From Spisula solida (Eukaryota > Mollusca > Bivalvia > Venerida > Mactridae): a stretch of 64,000 nt of DNA. A program made the position numbers and the translations under genes. The DNA lies in contig OX365952.1 of assembly GCA_947247005.1 (NCBI GenBank), positions 31,002,222-31,066,221 of the forward strand. The letters run 5' to 3'. Shown here in pieces: positions 34,501 to 44,264 of this stretch. Numbering within the stretch: the stretch's first letter is position 1; every line of letters starts with the position of its first letter. The notes below the pieces were generated by a model, which saw only the letters and a program-made list of their open reading frames with translations, did no database searches and was not told the origin of the DNA.

Positions 34501-37500
34501 ATGGGCACAGCTCTCGACCATCATGAATTGTGCTGTAAACAATGTATTATAAAGTACAATTTCACATTTTAGTCATCTGATTTTGGTCGAGGACTGTGCC
34601 CATATTCAAATCAAAGCACTGAGAGTACTGATGGGAGGCGATCTGGTTGCTGCTACTAAAGCTTAAACCGACTTTACACGTTTAATGTTCGTTTTCTTAC
34701 TGCCGATCTTGTGTTGAATGTCAAAATAGGCATATGTGACTATATAGGCATGTTGGGTATCTAAATAATTGTTAAAAGGTGCATATTAATTTATATGTAA
34801 TACGTGTATTGACAGCGTATATCAAAAGTGGCTTTAAAATAATACTACGCGCCTATTTATCAGATTCTACAGTACCGTCTTGTAATCACTTCCTTACACA
34901 GCGGGAGACAGTCCAAAGCGGCTAGCTAGTACAGCGACACCATATGATTGCATAACAGTACTTTGCAGACCGTATACGATTCATTGATAAAACCATCACT
35001 TGACCGTAGTCTGAAGTTTCTAAAAATCGCTTTACAGCGGGGACATTTGATGAATACAACATTTTCGTACTATAAAACAAGTTCGGTATCAGCAGATGTA
35101 GTGATTTTTTTGGCCAAAATATCGATTTAACGAACAGTTTCACAATAATTTTTGATCTTAGAATAAACAAATGTTGCTGATTGGCTTAAATCAGTTAAAA
35201 ATTTTGGAGAAACATATGTAGCAGTATTGGGAATGTTGACAGTTTCTGGAACTACTTGAATGCGGATTCACATAGCAGCCTAAAGGCGGTTAATTTTGTA
35301 TTAAGAAATGGGCAATGGTAGTAATGAGAGGCTTAATCGCCTCCCAAAAATCACTTATAGTGGAAAAATATGGACAAAATAAGCCATTTTTGTGAAAAAT
35401 GCCAAACGTGGATACCAATTAGTGGACAGGTGACCGGTAAAAATCAAATTTGATGAAAAATGCTTCCCTATGCAAACGGATAAAGCTATCCACATTACAA
35501 AAATATACAAATGACATATAATAACATACTTTGATAATTTGATAATTTTTAGGCCAATTCAGACCTTTCGTGGATCTTCTCCTTTAGTGTACTTTGCATG
35601 ATGATTTTGGTGTATATTACAGATTACATACTGCCATCTTGTGCCACCATTGGTATTATTCCTTGGTAAGCATGAAAGTGTTGAACAATATGATATATCA
35701 TCTGTAGAGAAGATCGTGTGTGGAGCAGCCCCACTCGGAAAGTCTATAACCCTCGATGTGGAGTCACGATTTGATATATCACTGATGCAAGGTATTACAT
35801 GTATATGCTACTTGAGACTAATGACTGTTCCATTAAAAGAATACCGTAGGTCTGGTATGTTAGTAATGACAGTCCAAAAATCTCACCCACAGGAGTAAAA
35901 TGTTTGTTTTTAAAATGCCGAGTATAGCCTTTATTTGCCAGTCAGCTTTATGCTGAAATATGGCAGGCATATATGTGTGCCCCCACCCGAATTTGAACCC
36001 GGGGTCGCCTGATAAGATGGCAAGTGCGCTAACCTTTGAGCTACGGAGGCCACGTGTGACACCTATCCCATACACGTTTCATAAATTTCTTCTGACACCC
36101 CCTACCTACCCACAGATTTTTTTTTTTTACTAGATGAATGAGTTACGACAATTTTTTACTCTCGCAAGTTTCACACAGATTGATGAATGAACAACAGAGT
36201 TATGGCCCTTGAATTATGAACATATGTGCTATGTTGCTGTTGTGTGTTCTTTGATATAGAAAGTATGATTTATATTGTGACTCGCAGTATTAAGATTGTA
36301 TGATCAATTATATGAAGTACGTTCAGTGCTTTGGTAAGATGTACTTTAACAATAAGATATGTTACTGTTGTTGGTGTTGTAGCTTATGGCATGACAGAGT
36401 GCTCTCCCCTTACTCACCATGATCATCATCCACCAAGACACGGAACCGTTGGCAGACTGGTACCTAGCACATTAGCAAAGGTAAACTATTATATAACTGC
36501 AATTGTAAATAAGATAGTGGCTCACTGGTTGCTTTAAATATCAACAAGACCAAGATACTTAGTATCATTTAAATCGAAAGCAATCTGGCCTTAGTGATGT
36601 TAGGATTAAAGAATCCCCAGGGGGTGGGAGGTTGTAGGATTGGTCCAATCAGTATCTATTTAAATAAAAGCAATCTGGCCTTAGTGATGTTACGACTATA
36701 GAATCCCCAGGGGGTGGGAGGTTGTAGGATTGGTCCAATCAGTATCATTTAAATTGAAAGCAATCTGGCCTTAGTGATGTTGCGATTAAAGAATCCCCAG
36801 GGTGTGGGAGGTTGTAGGATTGGTCCAACAATCAGTATCATTTAAATTGAAAGCAATCTGGCCTTAGTGATGTTGCGATTAAAGAATCCCCAGGGGGTGG
36901 GAGGTTGTAGGATTGGTCCAATCAGTGATACAAGCTTTTATGTACTTATACTATAAAGGAAGGTCCAGAAGGTAACGAACCTAGCGACAACTAGGAAACG
37001 TGTCCATAGGACCAGAATGCCCCCACTTGCAATTTGACCCTGTTAAGGGTCGTAACTCAAATGCAAATTGTGACTAATATTTCTATGAAGTTTGATGACT
37101 GTAGCACTAATACTTTTATAATTACGAGAAACAAAAGCAATTAATAATTTCAAGGGCCACAACTCTGCTAATTCAGGTATGATCCAAATTAAATGGACAG
37201 ACAAGGGCAAATCTATATTCCCCCAAAAGATTTGGTGGGGGCATAAAAACATAATGAAGCAATCCATTAAATTTTACTTAAATACAATTATTGTAGATAG
37301 TGGAGCCAGAGACAGGGCGTGTAGTTGATGTTGGAGAGACGGGGGAAATAGTGATGAAAGGACCGCAAGTTATGCTGGGATATCTTAACAATCAGCATGC
37401 CACGGACAGTACAGTGGATAAAGATGGATGGATATATTCAGGTTTATAATGTGATTGGTCTAAATCCCTACAGTGGGAGTTGCTTGGTGTATCAAATGGC

Positions 37501-40500
37501 CCACCATCTTTCAATGGTTGTCTGCTTTTTTGCGGTGTCTAAATTTCCCCAATACTAGGATCTAAAATCTGACCAAAGTCTCTTTCACCCTGACCCGGAA
37601 TCATTTGGCATATCAAATTAATCCCACCTGTCCTGTGTTTGCCCCTCCCCGGGAAAAATATTGAAAGGTGCATCACCAACATTCATAAAAATACTTGACG
37701 TCCAAAGTATGACACAGAGTGTGTTGACATGTTTTAAGATATGGCCTTGTGGCCTAGTTTTGATCCCAGATGACCAATACTAAACTTGACCTAGATTTAA
37801 TAGAGATGACCCAATACTGAACTTTACCTAGATTAAAAGAGATGACCTTATACTGAACTTGACCTAGATTTAATAGAGATGACCCAATACTGAACTTGAC
37901 CTAGATTTAATAGAGATGACCCAATACTGAACTTGACCAAGATTTAATAGAGATGACCCAATACTGAACTTGACCGAGATTTGATAAAGATGACCCAATA
38001 CTGAACTTGACCTAGATTAAAAGAGATGACCTTATACTGAACTTGACCTAGATTTAATAGAGATGACCCAATACTGAACTTGACCTAGATTTAATAGAGA
38101 TGACCCAATACTGAACTTGACCAAGATTTAATAGAGATGACCCAATACTGAACTTGACCGAGATTTGATAAAGATGACCCAATACTGAACTTGACCGAGA
38201 TTTAATAGAAATGACCCAATACTGAACTTGACCAAGATTTAATAGAGATGACCCAATACTGAACTTGACCCAGATTAAAAGAGATGACCTTAAACTGAAC
38301 TTGACCTAGATTTAATAGAGATGACCCAATACTAAACTTGACCTAGATTTAATAGATGACCCAATACTGAACTTGACCGAGATTAAAAGAGATGACCTTA
38401 TACTGAACTTGACCTAGATTTAATAGAGATGACCCAATACTGAACTTGACCGAGATTTGATAGAGATAACCCAATACTGAACTTGACCTAGATTTAATAG
38501 AGATGACGCAATACTGTACTTGACCTAGATTTAATAGAGATGACCATTGTCACCAAGTGTCATAAAGCCAAATTTTGCCTCTTGTGTGTTCACAAGCAAA
38601 TGTTGACAGAAGAATGAATAGTTGATAGGTGATCCTTTAAAAAAATAACTAAAGTAATTAAAATCTATAAATAACTCTGGTTGCCATGGCAACCGATTAG
38701 AAAAACTTATCAGTTAGAATGATCGATTCGATATTTGTATCAATACAAAATTATCGATATTCGATATATCATTTGTTATTTTCTTTTGACAATAAAATAT
38801 CTTAATACTGTAAATAGGCACTTGCACAACATGTATTTAACTTGCATTACACAATCAGGTCAGGCCTGAGATATGATAAGCAATCTACTTACACATGTTT
38901 TGAATTGCATGGGTCATGAGGAATAGATTGCTTAGCAGATTAGATTCATTCGGGCATAAGCTGCGTCCGGGACCTGACCATGTTGAGACGAAACAAATAG
39001 ACTACAAAATAACTTGACTGAAAATGGAGATTTTGTTGATTTACATGTGTATTTTTGATTATCGATTTTTTGACCGATACAGACACGTTCGATACGATGT
39101 ATTGTAGGGGTGACTATTGAGTCCATTTTTGACTATTGCAATACTATTGCTATTACTAAACGTACAATTGCGATACTATTGTATTGCTGGAAACTATTGC
39201 GATACTATTGCAATAGTTATTGTCAAGATTTGAAAATCATAGATTAACTTGCAAATGTAAATTGCACTGTGTAAGATATCACTTTGTTGTCAAGGAAGGC
39301 AAGAAATTAACAGCAAACAATTCAGTATTTAGTCAAATTTTAGTAATTTATTTCTGTCCAATATATTTTAAATCATTTCCACAAATAGTATATTAGTACT
39401 GGTATGTTGTACTTTGTGGCGGTTTTGATGTGTGGGATTATTAAAATTAGTTTTTTTAACGAGAACGGTAGTTGTTTTAAATTAATAAAAAACTTTATTT
39501 TTAAAAAGGAAACTATCGATAGTTGAGCTAACTATCGGCGATACTTATTGGATTGAGACTTTTACTATTGATCCATACTATCGGGACACTCGTGATCGCA
39601 ATGCATCGATATTTTGATGCATCGGCCCACCCCTAATGTATTGATCGAATGCAAAATACCGGTATTCAATTTATATTGGAAACCAGTATGCAGCCTTAGT
39701 AGCTATATAGTAAAATCTTTTCATCTGGAAGTACAGGCTGGATTTCATCAAAAATAGGTAACAATGTTCCTTTATTGGTCCATATGGTCTAAAAATAGCT
39801 AACTAATTGAAATCCATGCCTAACTCTGGTTTCCCAGGCAACCAAATTCAAAGTTCAATTTAAATATGATTCTACTTGATCAATGTGCACAGGTGAGTGA
39901 CAAAGGGCCATCTTGACCCTTTTGTTTATCATCACACTGATTAGTCAGTATGCTAGATCAGCTCAGCAAGTCTGGACCATGATTTTCTTTTTTGTGTTCG
40001 ACTGAGAAAGTCATTATGCATGGCCATTTGGTTTTATCATTGCCTTATTGGCCAATGACCATTTGTAATTACCTACAACCAACAAGCATAACATGTATAC
40101 ATACATTTACAGGTGACATTGGACATGTTGATAGTGATGGATATTTTACCATTAGTGATCGACTCAAAGAACTGATTAAATACAAAGGTTTCCAGGTATG
40201 GATTTAAGTTTAAACAATCAATTTAGTGTACATAGTATTATGTCCTTTGTCATGTCCCAACTCAAGAATACACACCCAGCAATTTATTGAGTATTTATCT
40301 ATGCCAAGCCTTGCTCTAGACACACCTAAGCGATATATTGGTTCTTTTATCAAATAATACAGCTGAAAATGGACCAGCCTCTGTGCTTAGTACGCTGGAT
40401 TGAATGTTGAACAACAGTGTCATCGATGATATTCCTCCACATGTTGAGAAGTTTGCCAGTACATTCCTTGTAGAAGAGTTAAGATACAGTCCAGGAAAAC

Positions 40501-42165
40501 AAGTTGAACTAGGTGAATCTGAGTGGCTGTATATAATGGAACAACTGTTGAGATACAGCAACATGAATAAACAAACATTTTCAAAATGGACCTGAATCAC
40601 ATTACTGCTTCATGGAACTTGTCTATAATATCAATTTTAGGACTATTTACTGGCTGCTTTGTCACTGTTATATTTACGATTTCCCCTTTATGTAGCCCAA
40701 GCTGAGTTAGAAGCATTGTTGTGTTCACATCCCTCTATACAGGATGGCGCTGTTGTGGGGCTCCAAGTGGGAGAATATGTTGGTGAGCAAGTATCTATGA
40801 CTGTTAAATTTATGATTTCCCCTTCAGGTAGCCCCAGCTGAGTTAGAAGCATTGTTGTGTTCACATCCCTCTATACAGGATGCTGCTGTTGTGGGGCTCC
40901 AAGTGGGAGAAGATGTTGGTGAGCAAGTATCTATGACTGTTAAATTTATGATTTCCCCTTCAGGTAGCCCCAGCTGAGTTAGAAGCATTGTTGTGTTCAC
41001 ATCCCTCTATACAGGATGCTGCTGTTGTTGGGCTCCAAGTGGGAGAAGATGTTGGTGAAGTCCCTAAAGCATTCGTTGTTAAGAAACCTAATACCGAAAT
41101 AACGGCTGATGATATATTAGATTATGTTCAAGGTAATAATAATATATGTTTGTATCAATGAGTTCCCTAGACGACTACCGGTACTATAAAATCGTTCGGT
41201 GAAAAAGACCATTTCATGGGGACGTAATTTCAAGGATTTCAGGAAAAATAATAAGGTCAAAATTCACACAAATTATCCAAAATCATTCAAACATTAAACA
41301 GATAATTATAATACATGTAATTGTTTTATTACATGTTGATATATGCAAGTAAGCTTCCCAAAAACACAGTCTTATACCTGACTGAACTTGAAAGTGAGTA
41401 TGAGGTCATCCACAAAATTACCTCCCCCACGAATATTAAGGATTTTACAGTATTTAGCACTGCACACAAAACAAATACAGACACACAATTCAGGGGTTCT
41501 ACAATTACAGAATAATCCGGAAATCCGTATTTGCTGCACTAGATATATGAAGTATGAACTTTTCTGAAGAAAATGAAAGTTGTTTGGTGAAAAAATTCAA
41601 AGAGTTGACAAAATTATGGTCATTTAAGGTTCCATAATAAAAATTTTAATTATGAAACAATGTTTGAAACCTAGTTTTGTGCTAATGGCACCTGAAACAG
41701 ACTTGCGACTCGTTTTCAGGATTGGGCATTATGTAGAACAGTAGAACCCCTGACTATTATTTGGTCACACAATTTATTACTCCCAAAATCAGGTCACAGA
41801 CGAAAGCACAGACATCCCAAAACACCATGTATGGCAGTTTCACATGTTGGACAAAAACAGTAAAACATTGCCTTATCGGGAAACACAGAAAAGTCAACAT
41901 GAGGTTTTGCAATGTGTTATTCATCTTGCCGCTCATTTTGTAAAGCAGTCATAGGACAGTCTGAAAGCAGTATGTCACAATATCTGCAATTTCCCCAAAA
42001 AGTGATAGTAGAAATGTTCAATTGCATATTGATATTACTGTCATATTATTTTCATTTTCAGAAAATGTAGCATCCTACAAGAAGCTAAGAGGTGGAGTTG
42101 AATTTATAGAACAAGTACCGAAAACAGCAAGTGGAAAAATTTTAAGGCGATTACTTAGAAAATAA
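22168..42165 (+). CDS. Acyl-CoA synthetase, 4-coumarate-CoA-ligase/luciferase-like (11 exons)
   Basis: Coding joins 22183-22512, 23689-23896, 24967-25088, 25594-25802, 26309-26480, 35623-35791, 36383-36480, 37297-37441, 40113-40195, 40964-41132 and 42062-42165; all junctions are GT-AG, phases agree, and the product is 602 residues. ANL enzymes adenylate a carboxylic acid with ATP and pass it to CoA. Visible motifs: P-loop-like [16 protein letters not shown] (from about residue 263), [14 protein letters not shown] (about 404-409), [25 protein letters not shown] and [11 protein letters not shown] with the conserved Lys at about 594. The first 37 residues are basic and free of acidic residues, as in mitochondrial leaders, and the C-terminus (LRRLLRK) lacks a peroxisomal SKL-type signal. 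The substrate cannot be told from sequence. The ATG at 22183 follows an acceptor, so a non-coding first exon lies upstream. Confidence 0.92.
22727..22790 (+). repeat. tRNA-like sequence T5, plus strand
   Basis: TAGCGCAGTGGAAACGTC fits an A box; the B-box position (GCAGGTTAAAAAC) is degraded. It lies in the left half of the TIR element. Confidence 0.45.
23083..23149 (-). repeat. tRNA-like sequence T6, minus strand
   Basis: Minus strand: GTGATGGCTCAGTTGGTAAG contains a consensus A box and TATCGGGTTCGAGGC a consensus B box, 67 bases in total. D-arm and anticodon-arm pairing is poor, so it is classed as tRNA-like. Confidence 0.6.
23386..23463. repeat. Inverted-repeat hairpin in synthetase intron 1
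   Basis: AACCTCAATACTCAGACCA is mirrored by TGGTCTTAATATTGAGGTT across a 38-bp loop containing CCCTGGGACC. Probably a short MITE. Confidence 0.6.
23689..23896 (+). CDS. Synthetase exon 2
   Basis: Acceptor TTTCTTCAG, donor CCAG|GTAAAC; 208 bases, phase 0 to 1. It encodes [18 protein letters not shown], then [20 protein letters not shown] and [10 protein letters not shown], the conserved N-terminal part of 4CL-like enzymes. Confidence 0.95.
24050..24780. repeat. Diverged internal repeats in synthetase intron 2
   Basis: Phrases such as CATTGTTTATTTTGGCAGC, GTGAGCTAGAAAAAAT and GAATCYRAAAGGGGG recur two to four times with heavy divergence. No coding sequence. Confidence 0.5.
24967..25088 (+). 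CDS. Synthetase exon 3
   Basis: Acceptor TTTTCAACAG, donor GTCAAG|GTAACG; 122 bases, phase 1 to 0. It encodes [20 protein letters not shown] and a linker ending AKQAHNVK, the usual segment after NPAYTP in this family. Confidence 0.92.
25275..25440 (+). mobile_element. SINE fragment in synthetase intron 3
   Basis: CACTGGAAATTTTAGAAATG followed by TTTTCAGTGTTTCC matches the SINE at 61633-61975. The tRNA-like head is degraded and the 3' part is missing. Confidence 0.55.
25594..25802 (+). CDS. Synthetase exon 4 (ATP-binding motif)
   Basis: Acceptor TTTGTTTCAG, donor CCAAAAA|GTGAGA; 209 bases, phase 0 to 2. It encodes [20 protein letters not shown] and [14 protein letters not shown], the AMP-binding signature. 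Confidence 0.95.
26061..26308. repeat. About 44-bp array running into synthetase exon 5 acceptor
   Basis: About five diverged units of CACCCCTCGTATATTTTATG then AAACCAGTCTATGTAATTC. The last unit is cut at CTCGTATATTTTAG, which is the acceptor of the exon at 26309, so the splice site is part of the array. Confidence 0.85.
26309..26480 (+). CDS. Synthetase exon 5
   Basis: Donor TATAAG|GTGAGC; 172 bases, phase 2 to 0. It encodes [20 protein letters not shown], then [19 protein letters not shown] and [16 protein letters not shown] is the conserved active-site region. Both borders touch minisatellites. Confidence 0.93.
26502..26965. repeat. 31-bp minisatellite in synthetase intron 5, left block
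   Basis: Units read TATGTTTTAGGTTGTCAACC then AATAATAGAAG, starting about 22 bp after the exon 5 donor. Each unit contains an acceptor-like TTTTAG|GTTG. The array is interrupted by the 1.4-kb element and resumes at 28344. Confidence 0.9.
26966..28343. mobile_element. 1.4-kb non-coding element, copy B (inverted relative to copy A)
   Basis: It matches 9591-11050 in reverse orientation along its length, sits inside the 31-bp array, and stops in the loop of the terminal hairpin (GTTGGGCTTT), lacking the outer hairpin arm. The small open frames seen here differ from those in copy A. Confidence 0.85.
28344..28600. repeat. 31-bp minisatellite, right block
   Basis: Continuation of the TTTTAGGTTGTCAACCAATA array after copy B. 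Units are slightly more variable than in the left block. Confidence 0.88.
28751..28963. repeat. About 23-bp minisatellite (GTGTACTTTGCATGAT)
   Basis: About nine units of TTTTGGTGTACTTTGCATGA. The array stops at 28963 and a short stretch of the same repeat reappears at 35583 directly before synthetase exon 6. Confidence 0.9.
28970..29450. repeat. GGAATTCC-rich satellite, left block
   Basis: Irregular repeats of TTGGAATTCATTGGAATT and GGAAAACATTGGAATTC. A similar block lies at 33520-33920, at the other end of the same intronic insertion. Confidence 0.7.
29451..31295. other. AT-rich intron sequence, nothing recognised
   Basis: No exon, array or inverted repeat was identified within synthetase intron 5. 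Confidence 0.35.
31296..32585. mobile_element. 1.3-kb segment with inverted repetitive arms
   Basis: The left arm (31296-31420) reads GGCAGCCTGGAAAAGCTGGA followed by repeats of CTGGACTCGTGGA and ends at GGACCCAGATATTTG. The right arm (32475-32580) is the reverse complement: CAAATATCTGGGTCC, repeats of GAGTCCAGTCCAC, then CAGCTTTTCCAGGCTGCC. Each arm is itself an 8 to 15-bp tandem array. Confidence 0.75.
32586..33519. other. AT-rich intron sequence with one hairpin
   Basis: GATAAAGTCCGAGG at about 32920 pairs with CCTCGGGCTTTATC at about 32970. Nothing else was recognised. Confidence 0.35.
33520..33920. repeat. TTCCAAAGACATTGGAAT repeats, right block
   Basis: About three 58-bp units of AAGTCCAAGGATTTCCAAAG then ACATTGGAATCTTAATTTC, plus irregular TTTTCCAATG motifs. 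They resemble the left block at 28970-29450. Confidence 0.75.
33921..35582. other. Intron sequence with one short inverted-repeat element
   Basis: ATATGGGCACAGCTCTCGACCA at about 34500 is mirrored, with two mismatches, by TGGTCGAGGACTGTGCCCAT at about 34585, giving a 110-bp hairpin. The rest was not recognised. Confidence 0.4.
35623..35791 (+). CDS. Synthetase exon 6
   Basis: Acceptor GTGTATATTACAG, donor TGCAAG|GTATTA; 169 bases, phase 0 to 1. It encodes [20 protein letters not shown], then [20 protein letters not shown]. The CGAAPLGK segment is typical of 4CL-like enzymes. The acceptor lies in minisatellite-derived sequence. Confidence 0.93.
35985..36057 (-). repeat. tRNA-like SINE head in synthetase intron 6
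   Basis: Minus strand: GGCCTCCGTAGCTCAAAGGT contains an A box, and CCCCGGGTTCAAATTCGGGT forms a good T arm with B box. The anticodon arm has an enlarged loop. It probably belongs to a tRNA-derived SINE. Confidence 0.6.
36383..36480 (+). CDS. Synthetase exon 7 (YGMTE)
   Basis: Acceptor GGTGTTGTAG, donor GCAAAG|GTAAAC; 98 bases, phase 1 to 0. It encodes [20 protein letters not shown] and [18 protein letters not shown] is the A5 adenylation motif. Confidence 0.95.
36562..36930. repeat. 90-bp repeat, four copies
   Basis: Units contain GCAATCTGGCCTTAGTGATG, AAAGAATCCCCAGGG and GAGGTTGTAGGATTGGTCCA, with spacings of 90, 90 and 93 bp. It begins about 80 bp after the exon 7 donor. Confidence 0.93.
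37297..37441 (+). CDS. Synthetase exon 8
   Basis: Acceptor CAATTATTGTAG, weak donor TTCAG|GTTTAT; 145 bases, phase 0 to 1. It encodes [32 protein letters not shown] and DKDGWIYSG. Confidence 0.93.
37780..38545. repeat. 37-bp minisatellite, about 20 copies
   Basis: Units read GACCTAGATTTAATAGAGAT then GACCCAATACTGAACTT. The unit is recognisable in the pearl-like CTCACCTGTC family (TTGACCTAGATTTTGTTGAG), so it was probably seeded from such an element. Confidence 0.93.
38700..39700. repeat. TATCGATA-rich sequence interrupted by a hAT MITE
   Basis: ATCGATTCGATATTTG and ATTATCGATATTCG on the left and TGCAAAATACCGGTATTC on the right suggest an older AT-rich element. It is split at 39105-39635 by a smaller element with an 8-bp duplication. 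Confidence 0.45.
39105..39635. mobile_element. hAT-type MITE with 8-bp target duplication
   Basis: The element starts TAGGGGTGACTATTG and ends GCCCACCCCTA, with short inverted ends, and is flanked on both sides by ATGTATTG (39097-39104 and 39636-39643). The 8-bp duplication is the hallmark of hAT transposition. The interior is rich in CTATTGCAATA; no transposase. Confidence 0.85.
40113..40195 (+). CDS. Synthetase exon 9
   Basis: Acceptor ACATTTACAG, donor TTCCAG|GTATGG; 83 bases, phase 1 to 0. It encodes [20 protein letters not shown] and LIKYKGFQ, the A7-A8 motifs and hinge region. Confidence 0.95.
40692..40963 (+). pseudogene. Two partial upstream copies of synthetase exon 10
   Basis: Copies at 40692 and 40828 repeat the first 91 bases of exon 10 plus its acceptor region in 136-bp steps. 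Both diverge from the true exon at GTTGGTGAGC, which makes a donor-like site. Copy 2 keeps an acceptor (CCCCTTCAG) and would end in phase 1, compatible with the last exon; copy 1 has lost the normal acceptor. Using copies in series would break the frame. Confidence 0.85.
40964..41132 (+). CDS. Synthetase exon 10 (complete copy)
   Basis: Acceptor CCCCTTCAG, donor TTCAAG|GTAATA; 169 bases, phase 0 to 1. It encodes [39 protein letters not shown] and [11 protein letters not shown], the C-terminal subdomain. It is the only one of three tandem copies that includes the second half. Confidence 0.95.
42062..42165 (+). CDS. Synthetase terminal exon (catalytic Lys)
   Basis: Acceptor TTTTCATTTTCAG, stop TAA at 42163. 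It encodes [20 protein letters not shown] and [14 protein letters not shown] with the conserved lysine in SGK. There is no SKL-type end. Confidence 0.95.
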
Positions 42166-42182
42166 TAGTTTGTAATACTCAA

Positions 42183-42188
42183 AATAAA
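42183..42188 (+). promoter_or_regulatory. Candidate polyadenylation signal of the synthetase
   Basis: AATAAA 18 bp after the stop codon. Further AATAAA motifs at 42785 and 42793, after the minisatellite, are alternatives. Confidence 0.35.
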
Positions 42189-42194
42189 AAGCGT

Positions 42195-42705
42195 GAGAAG
42201 AATGATTGACCTTGACCATTATAATCCATGACCTTGATCGTGTCTGTAACCTTTGTCAGTGATCTTGACCTTATTGTCATAGATCATTACTGTTGCCGAG
42301 TTGTCTACTGTTAGTGGCCTTGACCATTGTTAGTGACCTTGACCATCTTTAGTGACCTTTACCATCGTCAGTGGCCTTGACAATCGTAAGTGACCCTGAC
42401 CATTGTTAGTGACCTTGACCACCGTCAGTGACCTTTACCATCACCAGTGGCCTTGACCATCGTTAGTGACCCTTACCATTGTTAGTGACCTTTACCACCG
42501 TCAGTGACCTTTACCACCGTCAGTGGCCTTTACCATCGTCAGTGGCCCTCCCTGACCATTGTTAGTGACCTTTACCACCGTCAGTGACGATACCACCGTC
42601 AGTGGCCTTTACCATCGTCAGTGGCCTTGACCATCGTTAGTGACCCTCCCTGACCATTGTTAGTGACCTTGACCACCGTCAGTGACCTTGACTATTGTGA
42701 ATGTA
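42195..42705. repeat. About 24-bp minisatellite after the synthetase gene
   Basis: Some 20 variable units of TGACCTTGACCATCGTCAG and TGGCCTTTACCATCGTCAG. It begins within 40 bp of the stop codon and could be transcribed as 3' UTR. Confidence 0.9.
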
Positions 42706-43089
42706 AATCACTTTTGAAAATGCAATTGCATTAATAGCTACATAAGCTTGGAATTTATTATTGTATTATATATTATTGAACTGCAATAAATTAATAAATC
42801 TTTCACAGGCGTGTGTCATGTATATACAGCCAGCTTTCTGTACAGTTAACAGATATTGAAAGATTGTACTTTAAACTAGAAGGTTGACAAAAAACAAATG
42901 TTTACCACAACGGTCCATAATTCGGCAATATGTGCAACAAGGCTTGGTATCAGGCATCATGTGAAGTTTCATTGAAATCGAACCAATGGTTAAAGACAAC
43001 AAGCATGGACTAACTTTGCGACATCCATCCAGCAAAAAGTCAATAGAAGTATGCCTCCCCCAAAACTTATGTGGGAGACACTTTAACAA

Positions 43090-43396
43090 GGTGGCCACAG
43101 AAAATGAAGACTGAAATTCCCGGATTGAAAGGTGATCTCCCCCCCGACTGTTCACAACTCGGATACAGCTGCGAATGTGGCTTCTAACCTCCCCTTATAG
43201 TGATACCTTTACCATCAATCTCATCATTTATACAAAATAAACGTTTGAAGAAATACATCTACATGTATTTATAATAATCAAGTCATGAAGAGAAGCTACC
43301 AGTACACATTTTTCCCTCCAGTTTTTGTAAAATTTCCCGATAATTTCCTGCAGGGCTTTTTTTCCCTGTTTTCTAGAGTCTGTGGCCACTCTGTAT
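43090..43396. mobile_element. TIR element, GGTGGCCACAGA family, copy 1
   Basis: AAGGTGGCCACAGAAAATGA at the left is inverted as TCTGTGGCCACTCTG at the right; interior TCATGAAGAGAAGCTACCAG and TTTTCCCTGTTTTC. The same arrangement recurs at 62489-62871. Confidence 0.7.
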
Positions 43397-43667
43397 AATG
43401 TAGGAGACATAATGAAGAAACACAATACAAAATTGATGGTACTTAAATTTTTTAAGGACCGACTGTTCATTTTATAAGCCCAGTATCTTTCTGTACAACA
43501 ACAGTCAACTTTAATCAAACTTAATACCTACAGGTCCGGGATAAGCCGTGACAGCCGTTCAGTGCACTTGATTGGTATCCTGGGTTTGGTTCTCGGTCGT
43601 GACAGGTCATACCCTTGCATGAGAAGTAGACAACTGAGTGTTGATTTCCCTCCATCCACATGTGGAT

Positions 43668-43910
43668 AAACATGAGATGTTTGTAAAACATGTATGACCC
43701 CATGGCAGCCCAATAGTCAGAAATGGTAAAGGTCACAATGACCTTGATCTTGACCTACTGACCTTAAAATCAATAGGGGTCATCGCTGTTCATGACCTTC
43801 AAGTAAATTTTAAAAAAGTTCTTGAGTTATTGAACGGAAACCATTTGGTCTGCCGACCGACCGACATTTACAAAGCAATATACCCCTCATCAAAGATGGG
43901 GGCATAATTA
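43668..43910 (+). mobile_element. Pearl-like repeat, AACAAGAGATG family, short copy
   Basis: Starts AACATGAGATGTTTGTAAAA with TATGACCCCATGG, has a single core unit (GGTCACAATGACC, CAATAGGGGTCAT), a GACCGACCGAC microsatellite, and ends AGATGGGGGCATAATTA. Confidence 0.7.
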
Positions 43911-44264
43911 TTGGTTCCTGGCGAAAGAATGGAAGGGTAAGTACTGGTTTGAATACAGTCAAGGAAAACTGGTTAGGTATAACAGAAAAATTGTGGAGAA
44001 ATCGCTTATATCCTGAACAAACCATTCTCATTCCCTAGCATATTTCTTCCACCTGCATAGCCTGCTGGACTTGACTAACTACAGTACTGATGTATGATGA
44101 GGAAATAAACAAACAGGTCAGAATATGAAAGTTTTCATTTTTATTAACATAAAAATCTTTGCGAGTTCTTCAATCAAACAAATCTAATTATGCATTCATG
44201 TAATACGTATCTTAAATATAAAATAACGAAGTACCATGGACATATTACTGGCTTGAATGCGGTT

